DNA from: Brevinematales bacterium
Lineage (GTDB): Bacteria; Spirochaetota; Brevinematia; DTOW01
NCBI GenBank assembly: GCA_026415355.1
Contig: JAOAHF010000004.1
Coordinates: 77,897-127,958, forward strand
Direction of reading: 5' to 3'
Length of the DNA: 50,062 nucleotides
Position 1 is the first letter of the stretch; every line of letters starts with the position of its first letter. The position numbers were made by a program, and so were the translations under genes. The notes below the pieces were generated by a model, which saw only the letters and a list, made by a program, of their open reading frames with translations, was not told where the DNA came from and did no database searches. Of this stretch, positions 1 to 8,067 are shown piece after piece.

Positions 1-27
1 CTATTATACAACTAGAAGTCTCCTAAT

Positions 28-56
28 TTGACCCATTGTTCTAAAATTCTTATAAT
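28..56 (+). promoter_or_regulatory. sigma70-type promoter of uvrB
   Basis: The sequence shows TTGACC at 28-33, a 17-base spacer and a perfect TATAAT at 51-56. The expected transcription start (about 62-64) leaves only some 6 bases before the ATG at 70, so uvrB mRNA would be nearly leaderless. The TTG at 28 is in frame with uvrB but is part of the -35 box, so it should not be taken as the start codon. Confidence 0.75.
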
Positions 57-69
57 TTTTTTAAAGTTT

Positions 70-2109
70 ATGTATATAGGAGAAAAAAATTTTAAAGTTG
101 TATCTGAATTTGAGCCTGCAGGAGACCAGCCAAAAGCAATTCAAGAAATTGTCAAAGGATTTACTGAAGAAGGATATAGTAGAATAACATTACTAGGTGT
201 TACTGGAAGTGGTAAAACTTTTACTATGGCACATGTTATTGAAAAACTTGGATTACCTACTCTTGTTATATCACATAATAAAACACTATCAGCACAACTT
301 TACAGAGAATTCAAACAGTTTTTCCCAAACAACGCAGTTGAATACTTCGTTTCATACTATGACTATTATCAACCTGAAGCATATATACCACAAAATGATA
401 CGTACATAGAAAAACAAGCAACTATAAACGATGAAATAGATAGATTAAGGATATCAGCAACAGCAAGCCTTTTAAGTAGAAAGGACGTTATAGTAGTAGC
501 AAGTGTTTCCTGCATATACGGAATAGGTGCTCCTACAGAATTTAGAGAATTTGTCCTTCTTTTAAAAGTAGGTGATGTAATAGATATCAGAGAACTATCT
601 TACAAACTAGCAGAGATGCAATACGAAAGAAGTGACTATAGCTTCACAAGGTCTACATTTAGAATCACAGGTGATAGAGTAGATATACACCCTGCATATT
701 CAAGAGACTACTTGAGAATTGAGTTTTTTGATGACGAAATAGTATCAATAAAAAGATATGACTCTCTTAATAACTCATTTGTAGAAAAGCACGACGCCGT
801 AGTAATATATCCCGCAAAATTATTTGTATCTTCAAGAAGTACAATCGAGAGAACAGTTGAAGAAGTATACAAAGAATTAGAAGAAAGGGTAAAAGAACTA
901 AAAAAGCAAGGCAAGGAAATAGAGGCAAGAAGACTCCAAATAAGAACAAAGTATGATATGGACTTATTACTAGAAACTGGTTATTGCCCTGGAATAGAAA
1001 ACTACTCAAGATATCTTTCTGGAAGAAAACCCGGAGAACGACCATATGTACTTTTGGACTATTTCCCTGAAAAATTCCTGACTATTATTGATGAATCTCA
1101 CGTCACTATACCTCAGATAAGAGGTATGTACAACGGTGATAGATCTAGAAAAGAAACACTTGTAGAATTTGGTTTTAGACTACCTTCCGCATTAGACAAT
1201 AGGCCGTTAAGGTTTGAAGAATTTGATAACTTACTTGACAAAGTACTATATGTATCAGCAACACCCGATGAGTATGAAATAAGCATATCACAAAAAATAG
1301 TAGAACAAATAGTAAGACCTACTGGTCTTCTTGATCCTGTAATCTACGTAAGACCAACTGAAAATCAAATAGAAGATATAATAAAAGAAGTAATGGAAAA
1401 CACAAAAAGAAACGAAAGAACCATGATTGTAACACTAACAAAAAAAATGGCAGAAGACCTAACAAAATATTTAACTGAAAGGGGTGTAAAAACTATATAC
1501 ATTCACGATGAAGTTGAAGTAATCGAGAGAGTCGAAATATTAAGAGACTTGAGAAAAGGAGAGTATGATTGCATTGTAGGTATAAATCTGTTAAGAGAAG
1601 GTATAGACTTACCTGAAGTATCACTAGTATGTATTCTCGACGCAGATAAAACAGGATTTTTAAGATCAACCAAATCTTTGATACAGATAATGGGTAGAGC
1701 AGCAAGAAATGTAAACGGAAGAGTTATAATGTATGCCGATAAAATTTCACAAGCAATGGAAGAAGCCATAAAAGAAACAGAAAGAAGAAGAAAAATACAG
1801 ATTGAATACAACCAAAAATACAATATCATCCCTAGAAGCATAAAAAAGGAAGTAGTTGACATAATAGAAAGAAAACACGAAAAAACTAAACCTCTATCAA
1901 AGAAGAAAGTAGTCGATATTATAGACGTTGTTGATGTTTTCGACTACATAGATGGAATAAAATCACAGTACACAAATAACACTAAAGAGATAATAAAAAT
2001 ATTGACAAATTATATGCTTGAACTAGCAGAAAAACTTGAATTTGAAAAAGCAAGTATCGTGAGAGATGAAATCAAAAAAATTGAACTACAAACATCAAAT
2101 AAGCAATAA
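70..2109 (+). CDS. uvrB: UvrABC excinuclease subunit B
   Basis: This is the damage-verifying helicase-like subunit of nucleotide excision repair, which loads with UvrA and positions UvrC for incision. From the ATG at 70 the protein has 679 residues, normal for the family. Visible motifs in order are the N-terminal FEPAGDQPKAI, Walker A GVTGSGKT, ISHNKTLSAQLY, the beta-hairpin YYDYYQPEAY, the DEAD-like IIDESHVT, GINLLREGIDLPE, QIMGRAARN and a C-terminal UVR motif (LEFEKASIVRDEI) that contacts UvrC. An in-frame TTG at 28 would add 14 residues but lies inside the promoter. No Shine-Dalgarno sequence precedes the ATG; a GGAG at 79-82 lies inside the gene and has no in-frame start after it. uvrA and uvrC are not nearby. 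The gene is monocistronic and converges on queA across about 160 bases. Confidence 0.97.
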   Translation: MYIGEKNFKVVSEFEPAGDQPKAIQEIVKGFTEEGYSRITLLGVTGSGKTFTMAHVIEKLGLPTLVISHNKTLSAQLYREFKQFFPNNAVEYFVSYYDYYQPEAYIPQNDTYIEKQATINDEIDRLRISATASLLSRKDVIVVASVSCIYGIGAPTEFREFVLLLKVGDVIDIRELSYKLAEMQYERSDYSFTRSTFRITGDRVDIHPAYSRDYLRIEFFDDEIVSIKRYDSLNNSFVEKHDAVVIYPAKLFVSSRSTIERTVEEVYKELEERVKELKKQGKEIEARRLQIRTKYDMDLLLETGYCPGIENYSRYLSGRKPGERPYVLLDYFPEKFLTIIDESHVTIPQIRGMYNGDRSRKETLVEFGFRLPSALDNRPLRFEEFDNLLDKVLYVSATPDEYEISISQKIVEQIVRPTGLLDPVIYVRPTENQIEDIIKEVMENTKRNERTMIVTLTKKMAEDLTKYLTERGVKTIYIHDEVEVIERVEILRDLRKGEYDCIVGINLLREGIDLPEVSLVCILDADKTGFLRSTKSLIQIMGRAARNVNGRVIMYADKISQAMEEAIKETERRRKIQIEYNQKYNIIPRSIKKEVVDIIERKHEKTKPLSKKKVVDIIDVVDVFDYIDGIKSQYTNNTKEIIKILTNYMLELAEKLEFEKASIVRDEIKKIELQTSNKQ

Positions 2110-2269
2110 CAAGCACACATCATTCTAAACATTATCGAAAGAACTTAATAACACAAAGGCAGTTACATATCTCAAATCTAACTCTACATAAACTCATTTG
2201 AATTCAATCTATACAATTTAACTTTGCCCATTAAAAGTTGTACAATTACAACAACCTAAGAATTCCAAG

Positions 2270-3316
2270 TTAAAGTATAAGCATAGCATCACCATAACTA
2301 TAAAACCTAAACTTGTTTTGAACAGCATAATTATAAGATTTTAAAATTAAATCTTTCCCGGCAAAAGCAGATACTAAAAGTATCAGAGAAGACTTAGGTA
2401 AGTGGAAGTTAGTCACTAATGCATCAACAGCTCTAAACTCAAATCCTGGATATATAAATATATTAGTTATACCTTTATATCCTTCCATATTCTCTTTGAT
2501 ATCTCTGAATACTGTTTCAAGAGTTCTAACAACTGTAGTTCCAACAGCAAATACCCTGTTTCCTCTCTCTTTTGCCTTTATGATATCTTGGATCACTTCC
2601 TTACTTGCTTCCATGTATTCACCTCTAAGCCTAAACTCTTCCACTTTCTCAGTTCTAATAGGTTCAAAAGTTCCAAGACCAACATGTAAAGTTATATATC
2701 TTATTAATACTCCTTTCTGCTCTATCTTGCTTAGTAATTCTTCAGTAAAATGTAACCCTGCAGTAGGAGAAGCTATTGATCCATAAATAGATGAATAAAC
2801 AGTTTGATAAAATAACTCATCTTCTTTTGTAGCAACAGGAAGCTTCAACTTTTGCCTTTTTTTCTCAATATAAGGTGGCAAGGGTATTTGCCCTATTTCT
2901 TCCAGATCATTAATACTGAAGTTTCTATTAGCTACAAAAACTCCTAATCCATCCTTGATACCTTTGAAAGTAAAAATAAAATCTTGAACCTCTAACTGCT
3001 CATCAATCTTAAGTCTTTTTAGATTTTTAACGAGTGCTATAAATTCATTGTTTCCAATAAAGTTTGTAATTAGCATTTCATACAGTTTACCCGTCTTTCT
3101 AGATTTTGCGAACACTTTCGCTTTAATTACCCTTGAATTATTCAATACCAAAACATCTCCTTTATTCAGATACTCAACAATATCCGAAAATACTCTCTCA
3201 TGAAAAGTGGAAGTTTTCCTATCAACCACAAGTAATCTACATTTATCCCTTTGGGATATAGGTTCATGAGCAATTAGGTCTTCTGGTAAATAAAAATCAA
3301 ACTCTTTTATATCCAT
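2270..3316 (-). CDS. queA: S-adenosylmethionine:tRNA ribosyltransferase-isomerase
   Basis: QueA transfers and isomerises the ribosyl part of SAM onto 7-aminomethyl-7-deazaguanine in tRNA, making epoxyqueuosine at the wobble base of GUN anticodons. The 348-residue product is the usual length. It begins with the typical DFYLPEDLIAHEP and contains LNNSRVIKAK, SPTAGLHFT, HVGLGTFEPI and the late LVTNFHLPKSSLILLVSAF. It is the last gene of a minus-strand run (atpD-ymdB-queA), starting 10 bases after the end of ymdB, so it is probably co-transcribed. The other queuosine genes (tgt, queG) are not in this window. Confidence 0.96.
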   Translation of the reverse strand: MDIKEFDFYLPEDLIAHEPISQRDKCRLLVVDRKTSTFHERVFSDIVEYLNKGDVLVLNNSRVIKAKVFAKSRKTGKLYEMLITNFIGNNEFIALVKNLKRLKIDEQLEVQDFIFTFKGIKDGLGVFVANRNFSINDLEEIGQIPLPPYIEKKRQKLKLPVATKEDELFYQTVYSSIYGSIASPTAGLHFTEELLSKIEQKGVLIRYITLHVGLGTFEPIRTEKVEEFRLRGEYMEASKEVIQDIIKAKERGNRVFAVGTTVVRTLETVFRDIKENMEGYKGITNIFIYPGFEFRAVDALVTNFHLPKSSLILLVSAFAGKDLILKSYNYAVQNKFRFYSYGDAMLIL

Positions 3317-3326
3317 AGCCGTAAAT

Positions 3327-4136
3327 CTAAAGAGAATTTATATCAAAAGTTAAATTAACTCTCTTTATGCTTATAGTCTTTGATGTAACTAAATCAATAT
3401 CAGAAACTATACCGTTTATTTGAAACTCTCCTTCAGTAGAAGGATTCAATCTCTCTGGTACCCCCACTACAATTCTTTTCGTCGACTCTTCTATTTTGCT
3501 TCCAATCACGGACTTCATAAAACCACACATTCCGATGTCTGTTATATATCCAGTACCGTTAGGTAGTATTTTTTCATCAGCAGTCTGGACGTGAGTATGC
3601 GTTCCAAATACCAAAGACACTTTACCATCCAAAAACCATCCCATAAGTATTTTTTCAGCCGTAGCCTCAGCATGAAAATCAACAACTACTATTGAGGTTA
3701 ATTGTTTCAGATTTTTCAACTCTTCCTCAACAGAATAAAATGGAGAGACAAAAGGAGAATCCATCAACACACTCCCTATCAGATTAATAATTCCTACCTT
3801 AAAACCATTCTTCTGAATCAAAGTACTACCCTTCCCTGGTAGAGATGGATGATAATTCAAAGGCCTAAGCACTCTATCTGTCTTGTCTATGAAAGAGAAG
3901 ATTTCCTTTCTATTCCATACATGGTTACCAGTTGTAATAACATCAACCCCAGCATCTAATAGTATTTTATACTCTTTTTCTGTCATTCCAACTCCATTTT
4001 GACTCGCATTTTCACCATTAACAATAATAATATCTGGATGTAAAGTATCACTAAATATCTTAATGAACTTAGAAAGTATCTCAACAGCTTTTGTGCCAAC
4101 AACATCACCAAAAGCAAGTATTCTAATATTTTTCAT
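3327..4136 (-). CDS. ymdB: YmdB-family metallophosphoesterase (TIGR00282)
   Basis: This is a dinuclear-metal phosphoesterase of the YmdB family; in Bacillus YmdB hydrolyses 2',3'-cyclic nucleotides and affects biofilm and motility decisions. Metal-binding motifs are visible in order: AFGDVVG, VNGENAS, TTGNHVWN, VDFHAEATAEK and FGTHTHVQTADEKILP, ending with the family signature GYITDIGMCG. I chose the ATG at 4136 (269 residues) because GAGGA sits 8 bases before it; a TTG two codons upstream (4142) is possible. The start overlaps the 3' end of the ATPase subunit D gene by 14 bases, so the two are translationally linked. In Firmicutes ymdB is often next to rny; here rny lies about 4 kb away in a separate operon. 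Confidence 0.92.
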   Translation of the reverse strand: MKNIRILAFGDVVGTKAVEILSKFIKIFSDTLHPDIIIVNGENASQNGVGMTEKEYKILLDAGVDVITTGNHVWNRKEIFSFIDKTDRVLRPLNYHPSLPGKGSTLIQKNGFKVGIINLIGSVLMDSPFVSPFYSVEEELKNLKQLTSIVVVDFHAEATAEKILMGWFLDGKVSLVFGTHTHVQTADEKILPNGTGYITDIGMCGFMKSVIGSKIEESTKRIVVGVPERLNPSTEGEFQINGIVSDIDLVTSKTISIKRVNLTFDINSL

Positions 4137-4770
4137 TTCCAAATTCCTCTTTTGACTTCTTACCTTTCATTCGTTGTAACTGGAATATAACCTCTCTGTC
4201 CCTATCTTCAAGAGAATCAATAATAAACTTTATATCTTCCTGCAGTTCAGGTATTATTACATTATCAAGAGCATTTACTCTTCTTTGAGTTTTCTTCAGA
4301 TCTTTTATTAAGTTCCACAAGACCGTCTCTTTCTCAGATAATTCTACCATCTTCCTGAGAAACACTTCAAACTTGTTTTTGAGTGATTCAAGCCTGTAAG
4401 AAGATAGAAAAACAGAATTATTTATAGCATTGTTCATTTGTATATTCATAGATTTAACAACAGGCACAACAACACCTATTATATTCTTAGGAAGTATATC
4501 AAATTCAACTTCTCTAACATTAGCACATTTCAACTCATTGTAAATAAACTCATCCCCCATTATAGATTTTATGTGAATAAATTCGTTGTAAATCTCTTTA
4601 GTCAAATTATCAAACTCTTCTCTTATCTTCTTCACTTCCTTTATGACAGACAAGATATTAGTTATCAAAACTTCCTTCTTCTCATCAAGAAGATTCCTAC
4701 CATCTTTCGCAAGTTTAAGAAATTCTTTTGTATTTATGAGATTAAGTTTGGTAGGAACTACTCTTGGCAT
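4123..4770 (-). CDS. atpD: A/V-type ATP synthase subunit D
   Basis: Subunit D is the central rotor stalk of A/V-type ATPases, joining the A3B3 head to the membrane ring. The 215-residue product is nearly all helix. It starts with the characteristic PTKLNLINTKEFLKLAKDGRNLLDEKKEVL and ends with a second long helix (RRVNALDNVIIPELQEDI), which pairs with the first as an antiparallel coiled coil. The SD AAGGTGAT lies 5 bases before the ATG, and a promoter (TTGAAA-18-TATAAT) is visible upstream. It leads an operon with ymdB and queA. No A, B, E, I or K subunit gene is present, although in spirochaetes these are normally clustered with D. Family assignment is firm; operation within a full ATPase is inferred. 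Confidence 0.88.
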   Translation of the reverse strand: MPRVVPTKLNLINTKEFLKLAKDGRNLLDEKKEVLITNILSVIKEVKKIREEFDNLTKEIYNEFIHIKSIMGDEFIYNELKCANVREVEFDILPKNIIGVVVPVVKSMNIQMNNAINNSVFLSSYRLESLKNKFEVFLRKMVELSEKETVLWNLIKDLKKTQRRVNALDNVIIPELQEDIKFIIDSLEDRDREVIFQLQRMKGKKSKEEFGNEKY

Positions 4771-4788
4771 TACATCACCTTCTACTGA

Positions 4789-4818
4789 TTATATATATGG
4801 TACAAACTTCTTTTCAAA
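4789..4818 (-). promoter_or_regulatory. promoter of the atpD-ymdB-queA operon
   Basis: Read on the minus strand, TTGAAA (4818-4813), an 18-base spacer and TATAAT (4794-4789) precede the subunit D ATG at 4770. The leader is about 12 bases and contains the SD AAGGTGAT. It is divergent from the deacetylase gene promoter. Confidence 0.65.
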
Positions 4819-4934
4819 TACATTCATGTAATAAATCACAAAATTCTTAGAATTCATAAAAAGTGAGTTAAGATATAATATATACTTTTAGCACAACCTT
4901 ATGCATTTTCTAGTAGTTAGCAAAGTATTCCGAT

Positions 4935-4940
4935 TATAAT
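4935..4940 (+). promoter_or_regulatory. -10 box directly before the deacetylase gene
   Basis: A perfect TATAAT ends 7 bases before the ATG at 4948, so the predicted transcription start falls on the start codon. No convincing -35 box at standard spacing and no Shine-Dalgarno sequence are visible. Confidence 0.5.
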
Positions 4941-4947
4941 TGCTGCT

Positions 4948-5844
4948 ATGCAAAAAGGTATTATTTTCTCAATTCTACTCTATATCTTTATTATTATGCT
5001 CGTAGTAATAATCATACCCCTATTTTCCCAAATAACATACAACACATTTGGCTCAAAGAAAAACATCTACGAAATACATCATGAAACACAAACAAACCCG
5101 GAACCAGACATAAGTGAATACCCTATTTTTGAGGAGTTTGAAAAAAAAGATGATATCTACTTGCCAAATTTAGAAAAACCTATAATAGTCTTAGTTATAG
5201 ATGATTTTGGCTATTCAATCGAAGAATATATTATATCAGCGATAAAAGACTTACCAATTACTGTCGCAATAATTCCATTTCTTGCTCATTCAAAACATAT
5301 CTATAACATAGCAAAGGAATACAAAAGAGAAATTATAGTTCATTTGCCAATGGAAGCTTATGGAAACAAAAGAAATGAAACTAATTATGTTAAAGTCGGT
5401 ATGTCAAAAAACGAAATATACAACATACTAGAAGATTCATTTGAAAATATACCAGGTGTTGGACTGAATAACCACATGGGATCAAAAGCAACAGAAGATA
5501 GTGAAATAATGGATACCATATTATCTTTTGCTAGCAGTAAAAACTTACTTTTCTTAGACTCTCTAACATCTCCCAAAAGTGTAGGTTACAAAAAAGCAAA
5601 AGAATATAACATGGCACCATTAAAAAGAGATGTATTCTTGGATAATACAGATTCAAAGTACTACATCCTTGAACAACTAAAAACAGTAGAAAAAATTGCA
5701 AACGAGAAGGGATTTTGCATTGCAATAGGTCATGCTAGAAAAACCACCTTTGAAGTCTTGAAAAATTGGTATATCCAAAAATCAAACTATTACGAATTTA
5801 GCAAATTAAAAGACCTTTATTCTATTTTCATGAAAAACATGTAA
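4948..5844 (+). CDS. divergent polysaccharide deacetylase (DUF610/YibQ family), membrane-anchored
   Basis: The 298-residue protein has an N-terminal membrane anchor (residues about 5-28), a short acidic linker, and a catalytic-like domain from about residue 72 with IVLVIDDFGYS, LPITVAIIPF, EIIVHLPMEA, the signature LNNHMGS, LFLDSLTSP and GFCIAIGHARKTT. These match the divergent polysaccharide deacetylase family, whose members are periplasmic and related to the NodB fold; the substrate is unknown. The context gives no pathway clue: it stands alone, divergent from atpD, with a 6-base -10 box immediately upstream and no ribosome site. A role in cell-envelope polysaccharide or peptidoglycan turnover is inference. 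Confidence 0.85.
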   Translation: MQKGIIFSILLYIFIIMLVVIIIPLFSQITYNTFGSKKNIYEIHHETQTNPEPDISEYPIFEEFEKKDDIYLPNLEKPIIVLVIDDFGYSIEEYIISAIKDLPITVAIIPFLAHSKHIYNIAKEYKREIIVHLPMEAYGNKRNETNYVKVGMSKNEIYNILEDSFENIPGVGLNNHMGSKATEDSEIMDTILSFASSKNLLFLDSLTSPKSVGYKKAKEYNMAPLKRDVFLDNTDSKYYILEQLKTVEKIANEKGFCIAIGHARKTTFEVLKNWYIQKSNYYEFSKLKDLYSIFMKNM

Positions 5845-5869
5845 TAAAGGAAAATAATCTTATACAGAT

Positions 5870-6076
5870 TTAACTCTTAGTACTGCAAGTATTTATACCC
5901 AAAAGAGCATACAACCCACAAAAACCGGTTATAGCAGTCACTCCCAAAACAGCACCAGCAGCTATAAGTACTACTTGCAACACACCTGTTGAAAATATAC
6001 CACCTATTACTAAACCAACTGCAATAACAGCTCTCACTATCCTATCAGCAGGACCTTCGTTAACCTTAAATTTCAT
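5870..6076 (-). CDS. DUF2892 (YgaP-like) small membrane protein
   Basis: The 68-residue product begins MKFKVNEGPADRIVRA and carries two hydrophobic segments (about residues 17-32 and 33-51), ending in a Cys-containing tail (GFCGLYALLGINTC). This is the layout of DUF2892, found alone or fused to rhodanese domains as in YgaP. The ATG at 6076 was chosen because GGAGG lies 7 bases upstream; an upstream in-frame start at 6115 would add 13 residues without a ribosome site. The function of the stand-alone form is not known; the C-terminal cysteines suggest a link to sulfur or redox chemistry, which is only a guess. Confidence 0.8.
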   Translation of the reverse strand: MKFKVNEGPADRIVRAVIAVGLVIGGIFSTGVLQVVLIAAGAVLGVTAITGFCGLYALLGINTCSTKS

Positions 6077-6313
6077 ACAAATCCTCCAAAAGCTTTTAGT
6101 TAAAAAATAACACATACCTTTAAATAAATCAAGTGTTTACAACTAAAGATAACATAATGTTATTACTTTGTTGAGAATAAAGATACTAACAATGGAAGCA
6201 AGCTTCGGAATTAAATTCGTCTAGCAATCTAAACTGCAAGTCATATTTCTCATAACACCATACTTTATCTAAAACAGTAACACTTTAGATTTTTCTAACT
6301 ACCCAGATAGAGT

Positions 6314-6341
6314 TTGATAAGAAGCAATTAAGAATTATAAA
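6314..6341 (+). promoter_or_regulatory. promoter of pyrB
   Basis: TTGATA (6314-6319), a 16-base spacer and TATAAA (6336-6341) end 10 bases before the pyrB ATG. The predicted leader is about 4 bases, and no Shine-Dalgarno sequence is present. Confidence 0.6.
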
Positions 6342-6351
6342 ATTCAAAACA

Positions 6352-7278
6352 ATGAAACACTTATTAGGTATAAAAGATTTGTCCGAAAAAGAAATAATGT
6401 CAATACTTGAGCTTGGGGAGTTCTATAGAGATAAACTCATAAATGACAGAGATAGCATAGAGCAAAAACTCATAGAAAAAGTCATAGTGAACTTATTTTT
6501 TGAGCCTTCAACAAGAACCAGAATGAGTTTTGAAATAGCATCTAGTTTATTAGGAGCAAAAGTTATAAATTTTTCTGAAAACATAAGCTCTATACAGAAA
6601 GGAGAAAGCAGGCTAGACACCCTAAAAACCATAGAAGCCATGAAAGTTGATGCTGTAGTTGTCAGATCAAACATATCAGGATTACCTTATCTTCTAGCCA
6701 GAGACATAAAGGATGTTAGTATAATAAACGCAGGCGATGGTTCCCATGAACACCCTTCTCAAGCACTTCTAGACGCATTGACGCTAAAACTAAGATTTAA
6801 GGATATAAGAAAAGTAAAAATGTCAATAATAGGTGATATTCTCTTCAGCAGGGTTGCTAGATCGAATATCATACTCATGAAAAAAATAGGAAATCCAAAT
6901 ATAATGGTATACGGTCCCACAACACTCATACCTAAAGAAATAGAATCTCTAGGAGTAAGAGTAGCAAGAAACTTTAAGGAAGCGGTAGAATTCGCAGACG
7001 TAGTTATGTTACTACGAATACAAACCGAAAGACAAAATTCAGCTTATGTGCCATCAACTAGAGAGTACAAAAAGTTTTGGGGACTCACAGAAGATAAACT
7101 TAACAATTTCAAGAAAGAAATACTAATAATGCACCCTGGCCCAGTAAATAGAGAAGTAGAATTATCATCTGACGTAATATATTGCGAAAATTCACTAATA
7201 CTCAACCAAGTTACAAGCGGCGTAGCAGTAAGAATGAGTATTTTATCTCATATTTTCAACTCAAGAAATAGAGACTGA
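6352..7278 (+). CDS. pyrB: aspartate carbamoyltransferase catalytic subunit
   Basis: PyrB condenses carbamoyl phosphate with aspartate, the first committed step of pyrimidine synthesis. The 308-residue product has the carbamoyl-phosphate site FEPSTRTRMSFE, the loop IQKGESRLDT carrying the catalytic lysine, DGSHEHPSQALLD, and MHPGPVNREVE near the end, all matching the ATCase family rather than ornithine carbamoyltransferase. The regulatory subunit pyrI is not adjacent. The gene is monocistronic with a near-leaderless promoter. Its last 31 bases overlap, on the opposite strand, the 3' end of the outer-membrane-like gene at 7248-7982, so each transcript is antisense to the other's tail. Confidence 0.96.
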   Translation: MKHLLGIKDLSEKEIMSILELGEFYRDKLINDRDSIEQKLIEKVIVNLFFEPSTRTRMSFEIASSLLGAKVINFSENISSIQKGESRLDTLKTIEAMKVDAVVVRSNISGLPYLLARDIKDVSIINAGDGSHEHPSQALLDALTLKLRFKDIRKVKMSIIGDILFSRVARSNIILMKKIGNPNIMVYGPTTLIPKEIESLGVRVARNFKEAVEFADVVMLLRIQTERQNSAYVPSTREYKKFWGLTEDKLNNFKKEILIMHPGPVNREVELSSDVIYCENSLILNQVTSGVAVRMSILSHIFNSRNRD

Positions 7279-7982
7279 AAAATACCCAATCCATCTCTAA
7301 AAGATACTCCATAACCTATATTAACTACTTGGTACATAGCAGAAACATCAAAAAAAGGATTTATACTCTTAAGAGTTCCATAATACAACCCACTAGTTAT
7401 ACTCAAGCTAAAACCACTATGCTCAAAAACTCTTGTAAAAATAAAGAAGAATAAATCTTGACAAACATAATTCAATTTGTAACCTATCCCAACATCAGTA
7501 AATCCGTATCTACAAGAAATAATACCATCAAGTTCAATAACAAAACTTCTAATTTCCACCTTATTAAACAAACGAATCAAAGAATTGTCAAATATAATAC
7601 CCAAACTTCCACCTACGTACAACTCAGAAAAATAGTAATAGTACTCATATTCACTGAAAATTGATATATAATACCTAAAATTCTTAGTAATTTCATTAAG
7701 GTAGCAAGCTTCAAAATCCCAACCATTTATATAAAAACTAGCATCTACAGACTTTTGGTCATTAACTATCAAAAATTCACCTAACTGTCTGTAAGAAAAA
7801 TTAAACCCAAACCTATCATAGAATATAGATGTCTCAAATATCTCATCACCAAGAAATCCACTTGAGTAAGAAAAAGTGTACACACTGTTTTTGTAATCAA
7901 AGATATATTTTCTTACATCATTCACCAAAGCAAACACTTGACTTGATAAAATTACTATAATCAAAGCAAAAATATATTTCAT
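7248..7982 (-). CDS. predicted outer-membrane beta-barrel-like exported protein
   Basis: I do not recognise a named family. The 244-residue product starts with a signal peptide (MKYIFALIIVILSSQVFALV). The rest consists of alternating aromatic/hydrophobic and polar stretches (for example FNFSYRQLGEFLIV, YYISIFSEYEYYYYF) typical of amphipathic beta strands, ending on a hydrophobic strand. It lacks the usual C-terminal phenylalanine. A small spirochaetal outer-membrane protein is the best guess. The 3' end overlaps pyrB by 31 bases in convergent orientation. No clear ribosome site is seen; a weak CATAAT lies 11 bases before the ATG. Confidence 0.6.
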   Translation of the reverse strand: MKYIFALIIVILSSQVFALVNDVRKYIFDYKNSVYTFSYSSGFLGDEIFETSIFYDRFGFNFSYRQLGEFLIVNDQKSVDASFYINGWDFEACYLNEITKNFRYYISIFSEYEYYYYFSELYVGGSLGIIFDNSLIRLFNKVEIRSFVIELDGIISCRYGFTDVGIGYKLNYVCQDLFFFIFTRVFEHSGFSLSITSGLYYGTLKSINPFFDVSAMYQVVNIGYGVSFRDGLGIFQSLFLELKI

Positions 7983-8067
7983 TCCTATAACAAATTATGT
8001 AAATACAACTACACTAGTTACCAGCACAAACTTTTGATCATTTCAAGATTAAGATTTTACAAGTTTA

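Noticed and set aside
2237-2252. Hairpin GTTGTA-CAAT-TACAAC in the uvrB/queA gap
   Set aside because: A 6-bp A/T-rich stem without a U run is too weak to claim as a terminator.
6077-6351. 275-base gap upstream of pyrB, considered for an RNA gene or pyrimidine-responsive leader
   Set aside because: I found no stable hairpin, tRNA-like arm or attenuator, and the pyrB promoter lies too close to the start for a leader-based switch.
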